This document shows, piece by piece, positions 9,507 to 18,698 of a stretch of DNA of 49,117 nucleotides. The stretch is from Pseudomonadota bacterium (GTDB taxonomy: Bacteria > Pseudomonadota > Gammaproteobacteria > Steroidobacterales > Steroidobacteraceae), in NCBI GenBank assembly GCA_023391815.1, contig JAEWAF010000008.1, positions 1 through 49,117 on the forward strand, read 5' to 3'. The notes beneath the pieces were generated by a model. It did not search any database. It saw nothing but the letters and a program-made list of their open reading frames with translations, and was not told where the DNA came from. Position 1 is the stretch's first letter, and each line of letters opens with the position of its first letter. The position numbers and the translations under genes are program-made.

Positions 9507-10010
9507 TCAGCGAGCGATCGTGCTGGTGCGGCGGATCTTGTTCTGCAATTGCAGGATGCCGTACAGCAATGCTTCGGCACTCGGCGGGCAGCCCGGCACG
9601 TACACATCGACCGGTACGATCCGGTCGCAGCCGCGCACCACCGCGTACGAATAGTGGTAATAACCGCCGCCGTTGGCGCAGGAACCCATCGAGATCACCC
9701 AGCGCGGCTCGGGCATCTGGTCATAGACCTTACGCAGCGCCGGCGCCATTTTGTTCACCAGCGTGCCGGCCACGATCATCACGTCGGACTGACGCGGGCT
9801 GGGGCGGAACACCACGCCGAAGCGGTCGAGGTCGTAACGGGCCGCGCCCGCGTGCATCATTTCGACGGCACAACAAGCGAGACCGAAAGTCATCGGCCAC
9901 ATCGAGCCGGTACGCGCCCAGTTCATGAGCGAGTCGACCGTGGTGGTCATGAAGCCGCGTTGAGTTACCGCGGCGTCCGGCGTTTCCGCCGTGGGAGCAG
10001 TCAATCCCAT
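9507..10010 (-). CDS. nuoB: NADH-quinone oxidoreductase subunit B (cluster N2)
   Basis: Subunit carrying the terminal [4Fe-4S] cluster N2 of complex I, which reduces quinone (167 aa). The unusual ligand set is present: adjacent cysteines in FGLACCAVEMM, then MGSCANGGGYY and VPGCPPSAEALLYG. I chose the ATG at 10010 (MGLTAPTAETPD), which overlaps the end of nuoA by ten bases. The upstream continuation of the frame lies in nuoA and carries no homology. Confidence 0.95.
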   Translation of the reverse strand: MGLTAPTAETPDAAVTQRGFMTTTVDSLMNWARTGSMWPMTFGLACCAVEMMHAGAARYDLDRFGVVFRPSPRQSDVMIVAGTLVNKMAPALRKVYDQMPEPRWVISMGSCANGGGYYHYSYAVVRGCDRIVPVDVYVPGCPPSAEALLYGILQLQNKIRRTSTIAR

Positions 10011-10357
10011 TCCAGGGCCCCTTTCTTCCACTCGTAAACGAAGCCCACCACCAGGATCAGCAGGAACACGCCCATGGCCGCGAGGCCCACCATGCCGACC
10101 GCGTCGAGCGCCACGGCCCAGGGAAACAGAAAGGCGATTTCCAGATCGAAGACGATGAACAGAATCGCGACGAGGTAATAGCGCACGTCGAATTTCATGC
10201 GCGTGTCTGAATAAGCTTCGAAGCCGCACTCGTACGCGGAGAGCTTCTCGGCGTCGGGCTTACGCGGGCCGAGCAGGAAGCCCAGGCCGATGAGCACTGA
10301 GCCGAGCACGCCGGCCACGCCCAGGAAGATGAGGATGGGAACGTAGTTTTGCAACAT
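10001..10357 (-). CDS. nuoA: NADH-quinone oxidoreductase subunit A
   Basis: Small membrane subunit of complex I (118 aa from this start; ND3 homologue) and first gene of the nuo operon. Three helices are visible, with the conserved loop LSAYECGFEAYSDTRMKFD between the first two; it contains the Tyr-Glu-Cys-Gly motif near the quinone site. I chose the ATG at 10357 (MLQNYVPILIF) because this matches the usual N-terminus and 118-aa length of xanthomonad-type NuoA. An ATG at 10399 and a TTG at 10417 would add 14 or 20 residues, and none has a strong ribosome binding site, so the start is uncertain. Confidence 0.9.
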   Translation of the reverse strand: MLQNYVPILIFLGVAGVLGSVLIGLGFLLGPRKPDAEKLSAYECGFEAYSDTRMKFDVRYYLVAILFIVFDLEIAFLFPWAVALDAVGMVGLAAMGVFLLILVVGFVYEWKKGALEWD

Positions 10358-10549
10358 CGCGTAAGCTGCTGACGCGCCGGGTCCGGCGGCGGCGCGCATT
10401 GTATCAGGCCGGTCCAAAAAGGGTTCTATAAGAATTGCACGAAGGCAGCCTTCTTCGGCGAAGAACCCTCAAACAAGCCGAAAAACAGCGGCACTCGAGC
10501 GAGTCGCAGCTCCCTGCATGCTTCCCGCCGGCCACTCGAAGGCGGGCGC

Positions 10550-10577
10550 AGGATACGCTGAATCAGGCAGTTGGCAA
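10550..10577 (-). promoter_or_regulatory. Candidate sigma-70 promoter for the nuo operon
   Basis: On the minus strand TTGCCA (10577-10572) and TATCCT (10555-10550) are separated by 16 bases, matching the -35 and -10 consensus at 5/6 and 4/6 positions. It would give a leader of roughly 185 bases before nuoA, containing a GC-rich hairpin (CCCGCC/GGCGGG near 10,527-10,549) and a TTCTTC/GAAGAA hairpin near 10,450. The 10,358-10,689 gap holds no gene. The promoter is inferred from sequence alone. Confidence 0.35.
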
Positions 10578-10647
10578 GCATCTGCGGACCTGGCGCCAAC
10601 GCCCGGCCGCGGTGAATTCTTTGTTATCTACGATGCTTTGGAGAGTC

Positions 10648-10678
10648 ATCGGCGAGCACGCGGACGCGCCTCGCCGAT
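10648..10678 (-). terminator. Inverted repeat downstream of tRNA-Leu (possible terminator or processing hairpin)
   Basis: Nine-base perfect arms ATCGGCGAG and CTCGCCGAT flank a 13-base loop, 12 bases beyond the encoded CCA end of tRNA-Leu. On the minus strand no T-run follows the stem, so it is not a canonical Rho-independent terminator. It may protect or stop the secG-tRNA transcript before the nuo promoter. Confidence 0.35.
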
Positions 10679-10689
10679 GTGAGAATGAA

Positions 10690-10774
10690 TGGTGCGGCTG
10701 AGAGGACTCGAACCTCCACGGATTGCTCCACTACCACCTCAAAGTAGCGTGTCTACCAGTTCCACCACAGCCGC
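10690..10774 (-). tRNA. tRNA-Leu (anticodon GAG)
   Basis: An 85-base cloverleaf with encoded CCA. The acceptor arms GCGGCTG and CAGCCGC pair fully. The D-arm contains GGTGGAACTGGTAGAC. The anticodon stem CTACT/GGTAG encloses the loop TTGAGGT, giving anticodon GAG, which decodes CUC/CUU. A long variable arm (GTGGAGCAATCC region) marks a class II tRNA, and the T-loop GGTTCGAGTCC is intact. It sits 29 bases after secG on the same strand, so it is probably co-transcribed with it. Confidence 0.96.
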
Positions 10775-10803
10775 ACTGAAATCGACTTTCGTTGTTCTCG
10801 CTT

Positions 10804-11226
10804 TTACTGTTTCGGCGGTTCGGTCGGTGCCGGTTGAGGTGCCGGCTCCGAAGGCTTTTCGACCGCCTGATTGTCCGTCGTCGGATTCGCAGGCGGCGCG
10901 GCCGGCGTCGTCGCGGGCAACTCGGGCGCCTTGTCCTGCAAATTCACACGATCGATCACACTCTTCGGCGCGGCCGGGGCGCGACCGCCCATGTACGCCA
11001 GCCCCAGGCTGGTCGCGATGAACAGCGCAGCCAGCGTCGCGGTAGTACGCGACAGGAACGACGCCGAGCCGCGAGCACCGAACACCGTGCCCGACGCGCC
11101 CGCGCCGAAGCCGGCGCCCGCATCGGCGCCCTTGCCTCGCTGGAGTAATACCAGCGCCACAATGGCTGCGGCGATCAACAGGTGAACAATCACCACCGCC
11201 GAATGTAACCAGTTCATACGATTCAA
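10804..11226 (-). CDS. secG: Preprotein translocase subunit SecG
   Basis: Accessory inner-membrane subunit of the SecYEG export channel (140 aa). The first helix is at about residues 9-28 (VVIVHLLIAAAIVALVLLQ), followed by the conserved cytoplasmic loop RGKGADAGAGFGAGASGTVFGARGSASFLSR and a second helix at about 61-79. The C-terminal ~50 residues are rich in Pro, Ala and Glu and make it longer than the 110-aa Escherichia coli protein. Such tails are common in this branch. An ATG at 11217 (MNWLHS) is an alternative start. The tpiA-secG-tRNA-Leu-nuo order is the familiar gammaproteobacterial arrangement. Confidence 0.93.
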   Translation of the reverse strand: MNRMNWLHSAVVIVHLLIAAAIVALVLLQRGKGADAGAGFGAGASGTVFGARGSASFLSRTTATLAALFIATSLGLAYMGGRAPAAPKSVIDRVNLQDKAPELPATTPAAPPANPTTDNQAVEKPSEPAPQPAPTEPPKQ

Positions 11227-11250
11227 TTCCGCTCTGAGTGAGCCCCGGCC

Positions 11251-12009
11251 TTAATGAGCTTGAGCCGCCGCGCAGATCTTCAGAAACTCATCCGCCTTCA
11301 ACGAAGCGCCACCGATCAGCCCGCCGTCCACGTCCGGCATCGCGAAGATCTCCTTCGCATTGCCGGCCTTCACGCTGCCGCCATAGAGCACCTGCAAACG
11401 GGCCGCGATATTAGCATCACGAGCCGCGACCTCGGCGCGAATATGTGCGTGAACTTCCTGCGCCTGCTCCGGCGTCGCATTCTTGCCCGTGCCGATCGCC
11501 CAGACCGGCTCGTACGCGACCACTGCCTGCTGTAGCGCCCCGGGGGCCGCCACGTCCAACACCGCTTTCATCTGCCGCGAGACCACTTGCATGGTCTGCC
11601 CTTTCTCCCGCTCCTCGAGCGTTTCGCCGACGCAGAGGATCGGGATCAAACCCTGCGACTGCACCGCCAGGAACTTGCGCGCCACCAGCGCGTCGTCCTC
11701 GCGATAAATCGTGCGCCGCTCGGAGTGGCCCACGATGACATAGGTGCAACCTACGTCCTTCAACATGGCCGCCGACGATTCGCCGGTGAACGCACCGATC
11801 GACTCGGCGCACACCGACTGGGCGCCCAGCTTCACGATCGAATCCTTCAACAACCGCCCTACCTCCCAGAGGTAGACATTGGGCGGACACACGGCGATAT
11901 CGAGCGGCACTTGCCCGGGCAACCCCAGCAGCAGGCCTTCGATCAACTCGGCGTTCTGCGCGCGCGAGCCGTGCATCTTCCAATTCCCGGCAATGAATGG
12001 CCGGCGCAT
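11251..12009 (-). CDS. tpiA: Triosephosphate isomerase
   Basis: Cytosolic glycolytic enzyme interconverting dihydroxyacetone phosphate and glyceraldehyde 3-phosphate (252 aa). Visible residues are the substrate-binding N-K pair in FIAGNWKMHG, the catalytic histidine in YVIVGHSERR, the catalytic glutamate in VVAYEPVWAIGTGK with the mobile loop, and the phosphate-binding VLYGGSVK and DGGLIGGASL. I chose ATG 12009 (MRRPFIAGNWK) because GGAGG lies eight bases upstream; the frame opens five codons earlier. It is 24 bases upstream of secG. Confidence 0.96.
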   Translation of the reverse strand: MRRPFIAGNWKMHGSRAQNAELIEGLLLGLPGQVPLDIAVCPPNVYLWEVGRLLKDSIVKLGAQSVCAESIGAFTGESSAAMLKDVGCTYVIVGHSERRTIYREDDALVARKFLAVQSQGLIPILCVGETLEEREKGQTMQVVSRQMKAVLDVAAPGALQQAVVAYEPVWAIGTGKNATPEQAQEVHAHIRAEVAARDANIAARLQVLYGGSVKAGNAKEIFAMPDVDGGLIGGASLKADEFLKICAAAQAH

Positions 12010-12120
12010 GGGCAGTACCTCCACAGTTGGGTCTTCGAGCCGCCCCCCTGCGAAGGGCGCGGAAGCTTAGCGGCGAGTCGGCGCGAAATCAAACCGAAAC
12101 CACAGCTTAGGGCGCGGCCA

Positions 12121-13470
12121 CTAGCCGACGGCAACCTTCTGATCGGCGCTCGCCGCCACCGTGCTGGCCAATTCCCGGCAAATCTCCCTGACCAGCTTTT
12201 CGTCCCTGCCTTCGACCATGACACGAATCACGGGTTCAGTGCCCGACGGACGCAGCACGATGCGGCCGGTACCGGCCAACCGGGCCTCGGCGCGCGCCAC
12301 CGCCTCGGTGATTTGCGGGGAGCTGAACGGGTCGATCTTCTTGGCGACCCGCACGTTCTCCATCACCTGCGGATACTTCGGCATGGGCGCGGCAAGTTCG
12401 GCGAGGCTCTGCCCGCTCTCCTTCATGATCGCCAGCACCTGCAAGGCGCTGATCAAGGCATCGCCGGTCGTGGTGTGATCGAGACACAGCAGATGGCCTG
12501 AAGTCTCGCCGCCCAGCGTGCCGCCGGTCTCCTTGAGCATCTCCATCACATAACGATCGCCGACCTTGGCGCGGCGGAATTCGATGCCCTCTTTCTGCAG
12601 CGAATGTTCCAGTCCCAGGTTGCTCATCACGGTGCCGATCACCGGCCCTTTCAACAAGCCTTTCTGCTTGCGGGCGCGCGCGATGATGTACAGCAGTTGA
12701 TCGCCGTCGACGGTGCGTCCGAGGTTGTCGACCATCACCAGCCGATCGCCGTCGCCATCGAGCGCGATGCCGGCATGCGCCTGCACGCCGGGCACGGTCA
12801 GTTGTAACAAGCCCGGCGAGGTCGAGCCGCAATTCAGATTGATGTTCCGGCCGTTCGGCGAGGAGCCGATCGGCACGATCTCCGCGCCGAGATCCGCGAG
12901 GATGCGCGGGCCGACTTTATAACCGGCGCCGTTCGCGCAATCGATCACCAGCTTGAAGCCCGACAGATCCAGGCCCGGCACGGTGCTCATCGCGAATTCC
13001 TGATACCGCACGCGCGACTTGTCGACACGCGTGGCGCGACCGAGCTCGCTCGAGCTGCGCGTGAGCGGCGGCTCGTCCAGATATTGCTCGATCTGCGCTT
13101 CGATCTCATCGCTCAGCTTGCCGCCGTTACGATCGAAGAACTTGATGCCGTTGTCTTCGTACGGATTGTGCGAGGCGCTGATGACCACGCCGAAGTCACA
13201 TTCGAAACGTTTGGTGAGATAGGCGATGCCGGGGGTCGGCAACGGGCCGATCAGCATCACGTTGACGCCCGAAGCGACGAAGCCGGCTTCCAGCGCGGAC
13301 TCGAACATGTAACCGGAGATGCGAGTGTCCTTGCCGACCAGCACTGTTCCGCCCTTCGGCGCGAGCACGCGCGCCGCCGAGCTCGCCAGCTTCAGTGCAA
13401 ATTCCACGGTGAGCGGATGATCGCCCACGCGGCCACGCACGCCATCGGTGCCAAAGTATTTGCGGCTCAA
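12121..13470 (-). CDS. glmM: Phosphoglucosamine mutase
   Basis: Converts glucosamine-6-phosphate to glucosamine-1-phosphate for UDP-GlcNAc, peptidoglycan and LPS synthesis (449 aa). The phosphoserine loop VVISASHNPYEDNG places the catalytic serine at S100, DGDGDR binds the metal, GETSGH is the sugar-binding loop, and RPSGTEPVIRVMVEG binds phosphate near the C-terminus. The start is a TTG at 13470 (MSRKYFGTDGVRG) with GAGGGAG five bases upstream. The longer open frame runs into folP and is not coding there. A 111-base gap to tpiA holds nothing recognisable. Confidence 0.95.
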   Translation of the reverse strand: MSRKYFGTDGVRGRVGDHPLTVEFALKLASSAARVLAPKGGTVLVGKDTRISGYMFESALEAGFVASGVNVMLIGPLPTPGIAYLTKRFECDFGVVISASHNPYEDNGIKFFDRNGGKLSDEIEAQIEQYLDEPPLTRSSSELGRATRVDKSRVRYQEFAMSTVPGLDLSGFKLVIDCANGAGYKVGPRILADLGAEIVPIGSSPNGRNINLNCGSTSPGLLQLTVPGVQAHAGIALDGDGDRLVMVDNLGRTVDGDQLLYIIARARKQKGLLKGPVIGTVMSNLGLEHSLQKEGIEFRRAKVGDRYVMEMLKETGGTLGGETSGHLLCLDHTTTGDALISALQVLAIMKESGQSLAELAAPMPKYPQVMENVRVAKKIDPFSSPQITEAVARAEARLAGTGRIVLRPSGTEPVIRVMVEGRDEKLVREICRELASTVAASADQKVAVG

Positions 13471-13492
13471 AACTGCTCCCTCGAAAACTTGA

Positions 13493-14347
13493 TTATTCGA
13501 TCGGCCCGCGTGCGCTGAAGCCAGCGGCGCGGAGGGCCCGGGCGACTTTGACGGCGTCCACCGTCTCGGCCACATCGTGAACGCGAAGGATACCAGCCCC
13601 GGCCAGCACGGCGGCGGTAGCGACTGCCAGCCCACCCGCCAGGCGCTGCTCCACCGGCCTGCCCAGCAGGGTCTGGAACATGGATTTGCGAGAGACGCCG
13701 ACCAGCACCGGCAGACCGGACCGCCCGAGCTCGGGCAGATGGGCCAGCAGCGCGAGATTATGCTCAAGCCGCTTGCCGAAACCGATCCCGGGATCGAGCA
13801 CCAGCCTGTCGCGGCCGATACCGGCGGCCGCACAAGCCCCGGCCCGCTGCTCGAGGAATGCGGTCACTTCCCCTACTACGTCCTCATAACGCGGCTCGTG
13901 CTGCATGGTTCGAGGCTGGCCCTGCATGTGCATGAGGCACACGGCCGCGTTGGTTCGAGCGGCCGCTTCCAGGGCGCCTGGCTCGCGCAGCGCTCTCACG
14001 TCGTTGATGAAACTTGCGCCGGCGGCGACGGCGGCAGACATCACGGCGGCTTTGCTGGTATCGATGGAAACAGGAATCGAGGTGCGCGCGGCGAGCGCTT
14101 CGATCACCGGCACGACGCGGCGGATCTCTTCTTCCTCGCTCACATCGGCAGCGCCCGGTCGCGTGGACTCGCCGCCCACGTCGATGATGCCGGCGCCCTC
14201 TTCGACCATGCGAAGCGCGTGCTCGACGGCTTTCGATACGTCAATGAACTGACCACCGTCGGAAAACGAATCCGGCGTGACATTGAGGATGCCCATCACG
14301 ATGGGATGGGACAGATCGAGGAGATGGGAGCCGCAGCGCAGCTGCAT
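13493..14347 (-). CDS. folP: Dihydropteroate synthase
   Basis: Folate-pathway enzyme condensing p-aminobenzoate with 6-hydroxymethyl-dihydropterin diphosphate (284 aa, cytosolic TIM barrel; target of sulfonamides). Conserved loops are GILNVTPDSFSDGGQF (residues about 19-34), IIDVGGESTRPGA, VSIDTSKAAVM, FINDV and LVLDPGIGFGK, and the C-terminal RVHDVAET. It lies between ftsH and glmM as in many gammaproteobacteria. Its ATG is only about 20 bases beyond the ftsH terminator hairpin, so expression depends on read-through or on a promoter inside ftsH. Confidence 0.96.
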   Translation of the reverse strand: MQLRCGSHLLDLSHPIVMGILNVTPDSFSDGGQFIDVSKAVEHALRMVEEGAGIIDVGGESTRPGAADVSEEEEIRRVVPVIEALAARTSIPVSIDTSKAAVMSAAVAAGASFINDVRALREPGALEAAARTNAAVCLMHMQGQPRTMQHEPRYEDVVGEVTAFLEQRAGACAAAGIGRDRLVLDPGIGFGKRLEHNLALLAHLPELGRSGLPVLVGVSRKSMFQTLLGRPVEQRLAGGLAVATAAVLAGAGILRVHDVAETVDAVKVARALRAAGFSARGPIE

Positions 14348-14365
14348 GAGTAGATCCAGCCAACA

Positions 14366-14396
14366 ACAAAAAAGGCGCGTTACCGCGCCTTCTTTG
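14366..14396 (-). terminator. Rho-independent terminator after ftsH
   Basis: Minus-strand reading gives AAGGCGCG, a four-base loop, CGCGCCTT and then a run of T (CCTTTTTTGTTGTT), about 25 bases beyond the ftsH stop. Stem and T-run fit an intrinsic terminator well. The folP start codon follows about 20 bases later. Confidence 0.8.
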
Positions 14397-14419
14397 TACC
14401 CGAGTTGAGGGTAATCGAG

Positions 14420-16354
<1,935 letters not shown>

Positions 16355-16505
16355 AGTCCCATCCTCGTGCGTCCCGTCCTTCTTGACCTAGGACCGCAGC
16401 CTGGAAGTAAATAAGTAGGCGCCGATTGACACTACACCACCGGACCGGGACGCGCCATAACCGACTTCCTGATCCTGAGCAACCTGAAAAGTAAGACCGA
16501 CCAGC

Positions 16506-17129
16506 TTAAGCCTTAAAGTCGCGGCCTAGCAGGTAAAGTTCCGGACTTCGCTGTCGGGAAGCATCCGGTTTACGAACCTTCACCGACCCGAAGCTCGCCC
16601 GCAGCTCCTTCACGAACGGCTGGAAATGCCGCCCCTGGAACACCTTGACCAGGAAATCGCCCCCGGCGCGTAGCCGTTGACGGGCAAATTCCAGAGAAAG
16701 TTCAACCAGATGCATCGAACGATCATGGTCCACATCGGCGATGCCGGTGGTATTTGGGGCCATATCCGACATTACAAGCTGCGGGCGCTCGTCCCCGAGC
16801 ATTTGTTCCAATTGTTCGAGCACCAAGTTATCGGAGAAGTCGCCCTGCAGGAAATCGACACCGACGATGGCGTCCATAGGCAGGATATCGAGCGCCACGA
16901 TCCGCCCCTTGCCCTGGAGCAGCTTGGCGGCCAGCTGGCTCCAGCCGCCCGGAGCGGCGCCCAGATCGACGATGGTCATGCCGGGACGGATCAGTCGATC
17001 GGCGCGCTGGATCTCCTCCAGCTTGAACACGGCGCGCGAGCGATAGCCCATCTGGCGTGCCTGCTTTACGTATGGGTCGCTCTCATGTTCGGCAAGCCAT
17101 TCGCGGCTCGATTTAGTACGCTTAGCCAT
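16506..17129 (-). CDS. rlmE: 23S rRNA (uridine-2'-O)-methyltransferase RlmE
   Basis: FtsJ-type SAM-dependent methyltransferase that modifies U2552 of 23S rRNA (207 aa). The SAM-binding loop VDLGAAPGGWSQ is at about residues 55-66. The K-D-K-E catalytic set is visible as the lysine near residue 30, the aspartate in VMSDMAPNTTGI, the lysine in DFLVKVFQG and the glutamate near the C-terminus (RSPELYLLG). It stands upstream of ftsH as in many gammaproteobacteria. Its ATG shares bases with the ATG of divergent yhbY. Confidence 0.95.
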   Translation of the reverse strand: MAKRTKSSREWLAEHESDPYVKQARQMGYRSRAVFKLEEIQRADRLIRPGMTIVDLGAAPGGWSQLAAKLLQGKGRIVALDILPMDAIVGVDFLQGDFSDNLVLEQLEQMLGDERPQLVMSDMAPNTTGIADVDHDRSMHLVELSLEFARQRLRAGGDFLVKVFQGRHFQPFVKELRASFGSVKVRKPDASRQRSPELYLLGRDFKA

Positions 17130-17439
17130 GACCTCAGCTCAGCAGCTTTCCGAAAAGCAGAAAAAGTACCTCCGTGGCCTGGCGCATGGCCGCGATCCCA
17201 TCATCCTCATCGGCTCCTCGGGCTTGTCCCCCGGCGTGGCCAAAGAGTTCGACATCGCGCTCGGCGCGCACGAGTTGGTGAAAGTGAAAGCCCGCGTCGG
17301 CGACCGTGACGAGCGGGACACCATTCTCGCCGAACTGGCCAAACAAAGCGGCAGCGCTTTGGTCCAGCGCATCGGCAACGTGGGTGTGTTCTATCGCCCG
17401 CACAAGGACAAGCCGAAGATCATTCTGCCGGCGGATTAG
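17128..17439 (+). CDS. yhbY: YhbY/CRS1-type RNA-binding protein
   Basis: Small CRM-domain protein associated with pre-50S ribosomes (103 aa). The CRM core is complete: RGLAHGRDPIILIGSSGLSPGV with the conserved GxxG-type loop, ELVKVKARVGDRDERDTILAELAKQSGSALVQRIGNVGVFYRP. It is divergent from rlmE with the two start codons overlapping (CATG at 17,127-17,130). Its 3' end overlaps the convergent DUF4149 gene by 20 bases. Confidence 0.93.
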   Translation: MTSAQQLSEKQKKYLRGLAHGRDPIILIGSSGLSPGVAKEFDIALGAHELVKVKARVGDRDERDTILAELAKQSGSALVQRIGNVGVFYRPHKDKPKIILPAD

Positions 17440-17911
17440 CGATCTCGAGCTGGCGCGCCTTCCACACCAGCGCCAGCGCGCTCAAACACGCGGTGAAGAA
17501 CAACACGGCGGAAACGCCGTGAAGCATTCCGAAGCGAGCCATGTCGTTCGCCTGGCGGGCTGCGTCCATCATCGGGCTGAGGATCAGTTCGCTCGCCAGC
17601 GGCGCGGCCGCGGTCAGCAGGATCAGCCAGAGAATCGTCTTGCTCGCGACGAAGACTTTGCGCGCGGCGAATAAAGTGATCAGCAGGATCGCGACGATTA
17701 CGCCCAACCACGTTTCGATGTGAAACAACCGCGCCGCGATCTGACCGGCCAGCCGCCGCTCGGGCAGCGTCGCGAACAATTGGGGCGCGACGATGCCGCA
17801 AACGGTCCAGAGCGAGCCGGCCCAGAGCGTCACCAGAAACGTCGCACAGAAATCCAGCCATCGCCGGCCGCGCCGTGCCGGCAAAGCTGTCTGTTCCGTT
17901 ACGCTGGCCAT
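17420..17911 (-). CDS. DUF4149-type inner-membrane protein
   Basis: Predicted four-helix membrane protein (163 aa) resembling DUF4149/YnaI-unrelated small membrane proteins often found next to yhbY and greA. Hydrophobic segments lie at about residues 22-45 (FCATFLVTLWAGSLWTVCGIV), 67-84 (LGVIVAILLITLFAA), 89-105 (ILWLILLTAAAPLASEL) and 130-150. The first helix starts with the family-like pattern W-A-G-S-L. I chose ATG 17911 (MASVTEQTALPAR). The longer frame would run into the upstream repeat array and is unlikely to be coding. No function is known to me; family assignment is from memory. Confidence 0.75.
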   Translation of the reverse strand: MASVTEQTALPARRGRRWLDFCATFLVTLWAGSLWTVCGIVAPQLFATLPERRLAGQIAARLFHIETWLGVIVAILLITLFAARKVFVASKTILWLILLTAAAPLASELILSPMMDAARQANDMARFGMLHGVSAVLFFTACLSALALVWKARQLEIANPPAE

Positions 17912-17924
17912 GAATACGGCGCCT

Positions 17925-18190
17925 CTACTGCTTTCCGAGCCGACCCGGGATACAGAGCCGACTCGATTTGCTTTCCGACCCGGCGCAAGACCAAGAACCT
18001 CGGCGCATCCCACTGGCGCGAGATGCAGACGCCGACCGCAACCTGCTGCCTTCAAATCCGGCGAGAGTAAGCCCACCGCAACCTACTGCTTTCCAATCCG
18101 GCGCGACCCGCGAAAGCTCACCGCAACCTGCTGCGTTCCAATCCGGCGCGAGATGCAAATCTACCGCTGCTTTCCGGACCGGCGACAAGC
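17925..18190. repeat. Degenerate ~40-bp tandem repeat array
   Basis: Units share a core like TGCTTTCCAATCCGGCG, usually preceded by CCGCAACCTGC. Cores begin near 17929, 17969, 18047, 18087, 18132 and 18168, with spacings of 40, 78 (two periods), 40, 45 and 36. The array fills most of the gap between greA and the DUF4149 gene (17,912-18,221). Overlapping frames on both strands repeat short peptides (APDWKAAGCG on minus, QPTAFQSGA on plus), which I take as by-products of the repeat and not a gene. Confidence 0.7.
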
Positions 18191-18221
18191 GCTGAAAAAG
18201 AAACTGCTGCTGCGTTATGCG

Positions 18222-18698
18222 CTATTGATAACGGACGCCGACGATCTCGTAGCTCTTGGTGCCGTTCGGGGCGACCACGTCCACGACATCGCCCTTCGAC
18301 TTACCGACCAGCGCACGCGCGATCGGCGAGGACACGGAGATCAAACCTTGTTTGATGTCGGCCTCGGCGTCGCCGACGATCTGGTACAGCACCTTGTTGC
18401 CGGTATCTTCATCTTCCAGATCGATGGTGGCGCCGAACACCACCTTCTCGCTCGCCGGCATCGACGCCACGTCGATGATCTCCGAGTTCGACAGGTGCGC
18501 CTCGATGTCCTTGATGCGGCCTTCGATGAAGCTCTGCTGCTCGCGCGCGGCGTGATACTCGGCGTTCTCGCTCAAATCGCCATGCGCGCGCGCCTCGGCA
18601 ATCGCCTGGATCACGCGCGGACGATCTTCGCTCTTCAAACGCTTCAGCTCGGCGCGCAGCTTCTCGGCGCCTTTCAAAGTCAACGGCAGACGTTTCAC
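18222..18698 (-). CDS. greA: Transcription elongation factor GreA
   Basis: Rescues backtracked RNA polymerase by stimulating transcript cleavage (158 aa, exactly the usual length). The N-terminal coiled-coil hairpin carries the acidic tip in ARAHGDLSENAEYHAAREQQ (residues about 36-55), and the C-terminal FKBP-like domain contains ISVSSPIARALVGKSKGDVV. The start is a GTG at 18698 with GGAG upstream, overlapping the carB TGA as GTGA. The open frame upstream lies inside carB. Confidence 0.96.
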   Translation of the reverse strand: MKRLPLTLKGAEKLRAELKRLKSEDRPRVIQAIAEARAHGDLSENAEYHAAREQQSFIEGRIKDIEAHLSNSEIIDVASMPASEKVVFGATIDLEDEDTGNKVLYQIVGDAEADIKQGLISVSSPIARALVGKSKGDVVDVVAPNGTKSYEIVGVRYQ

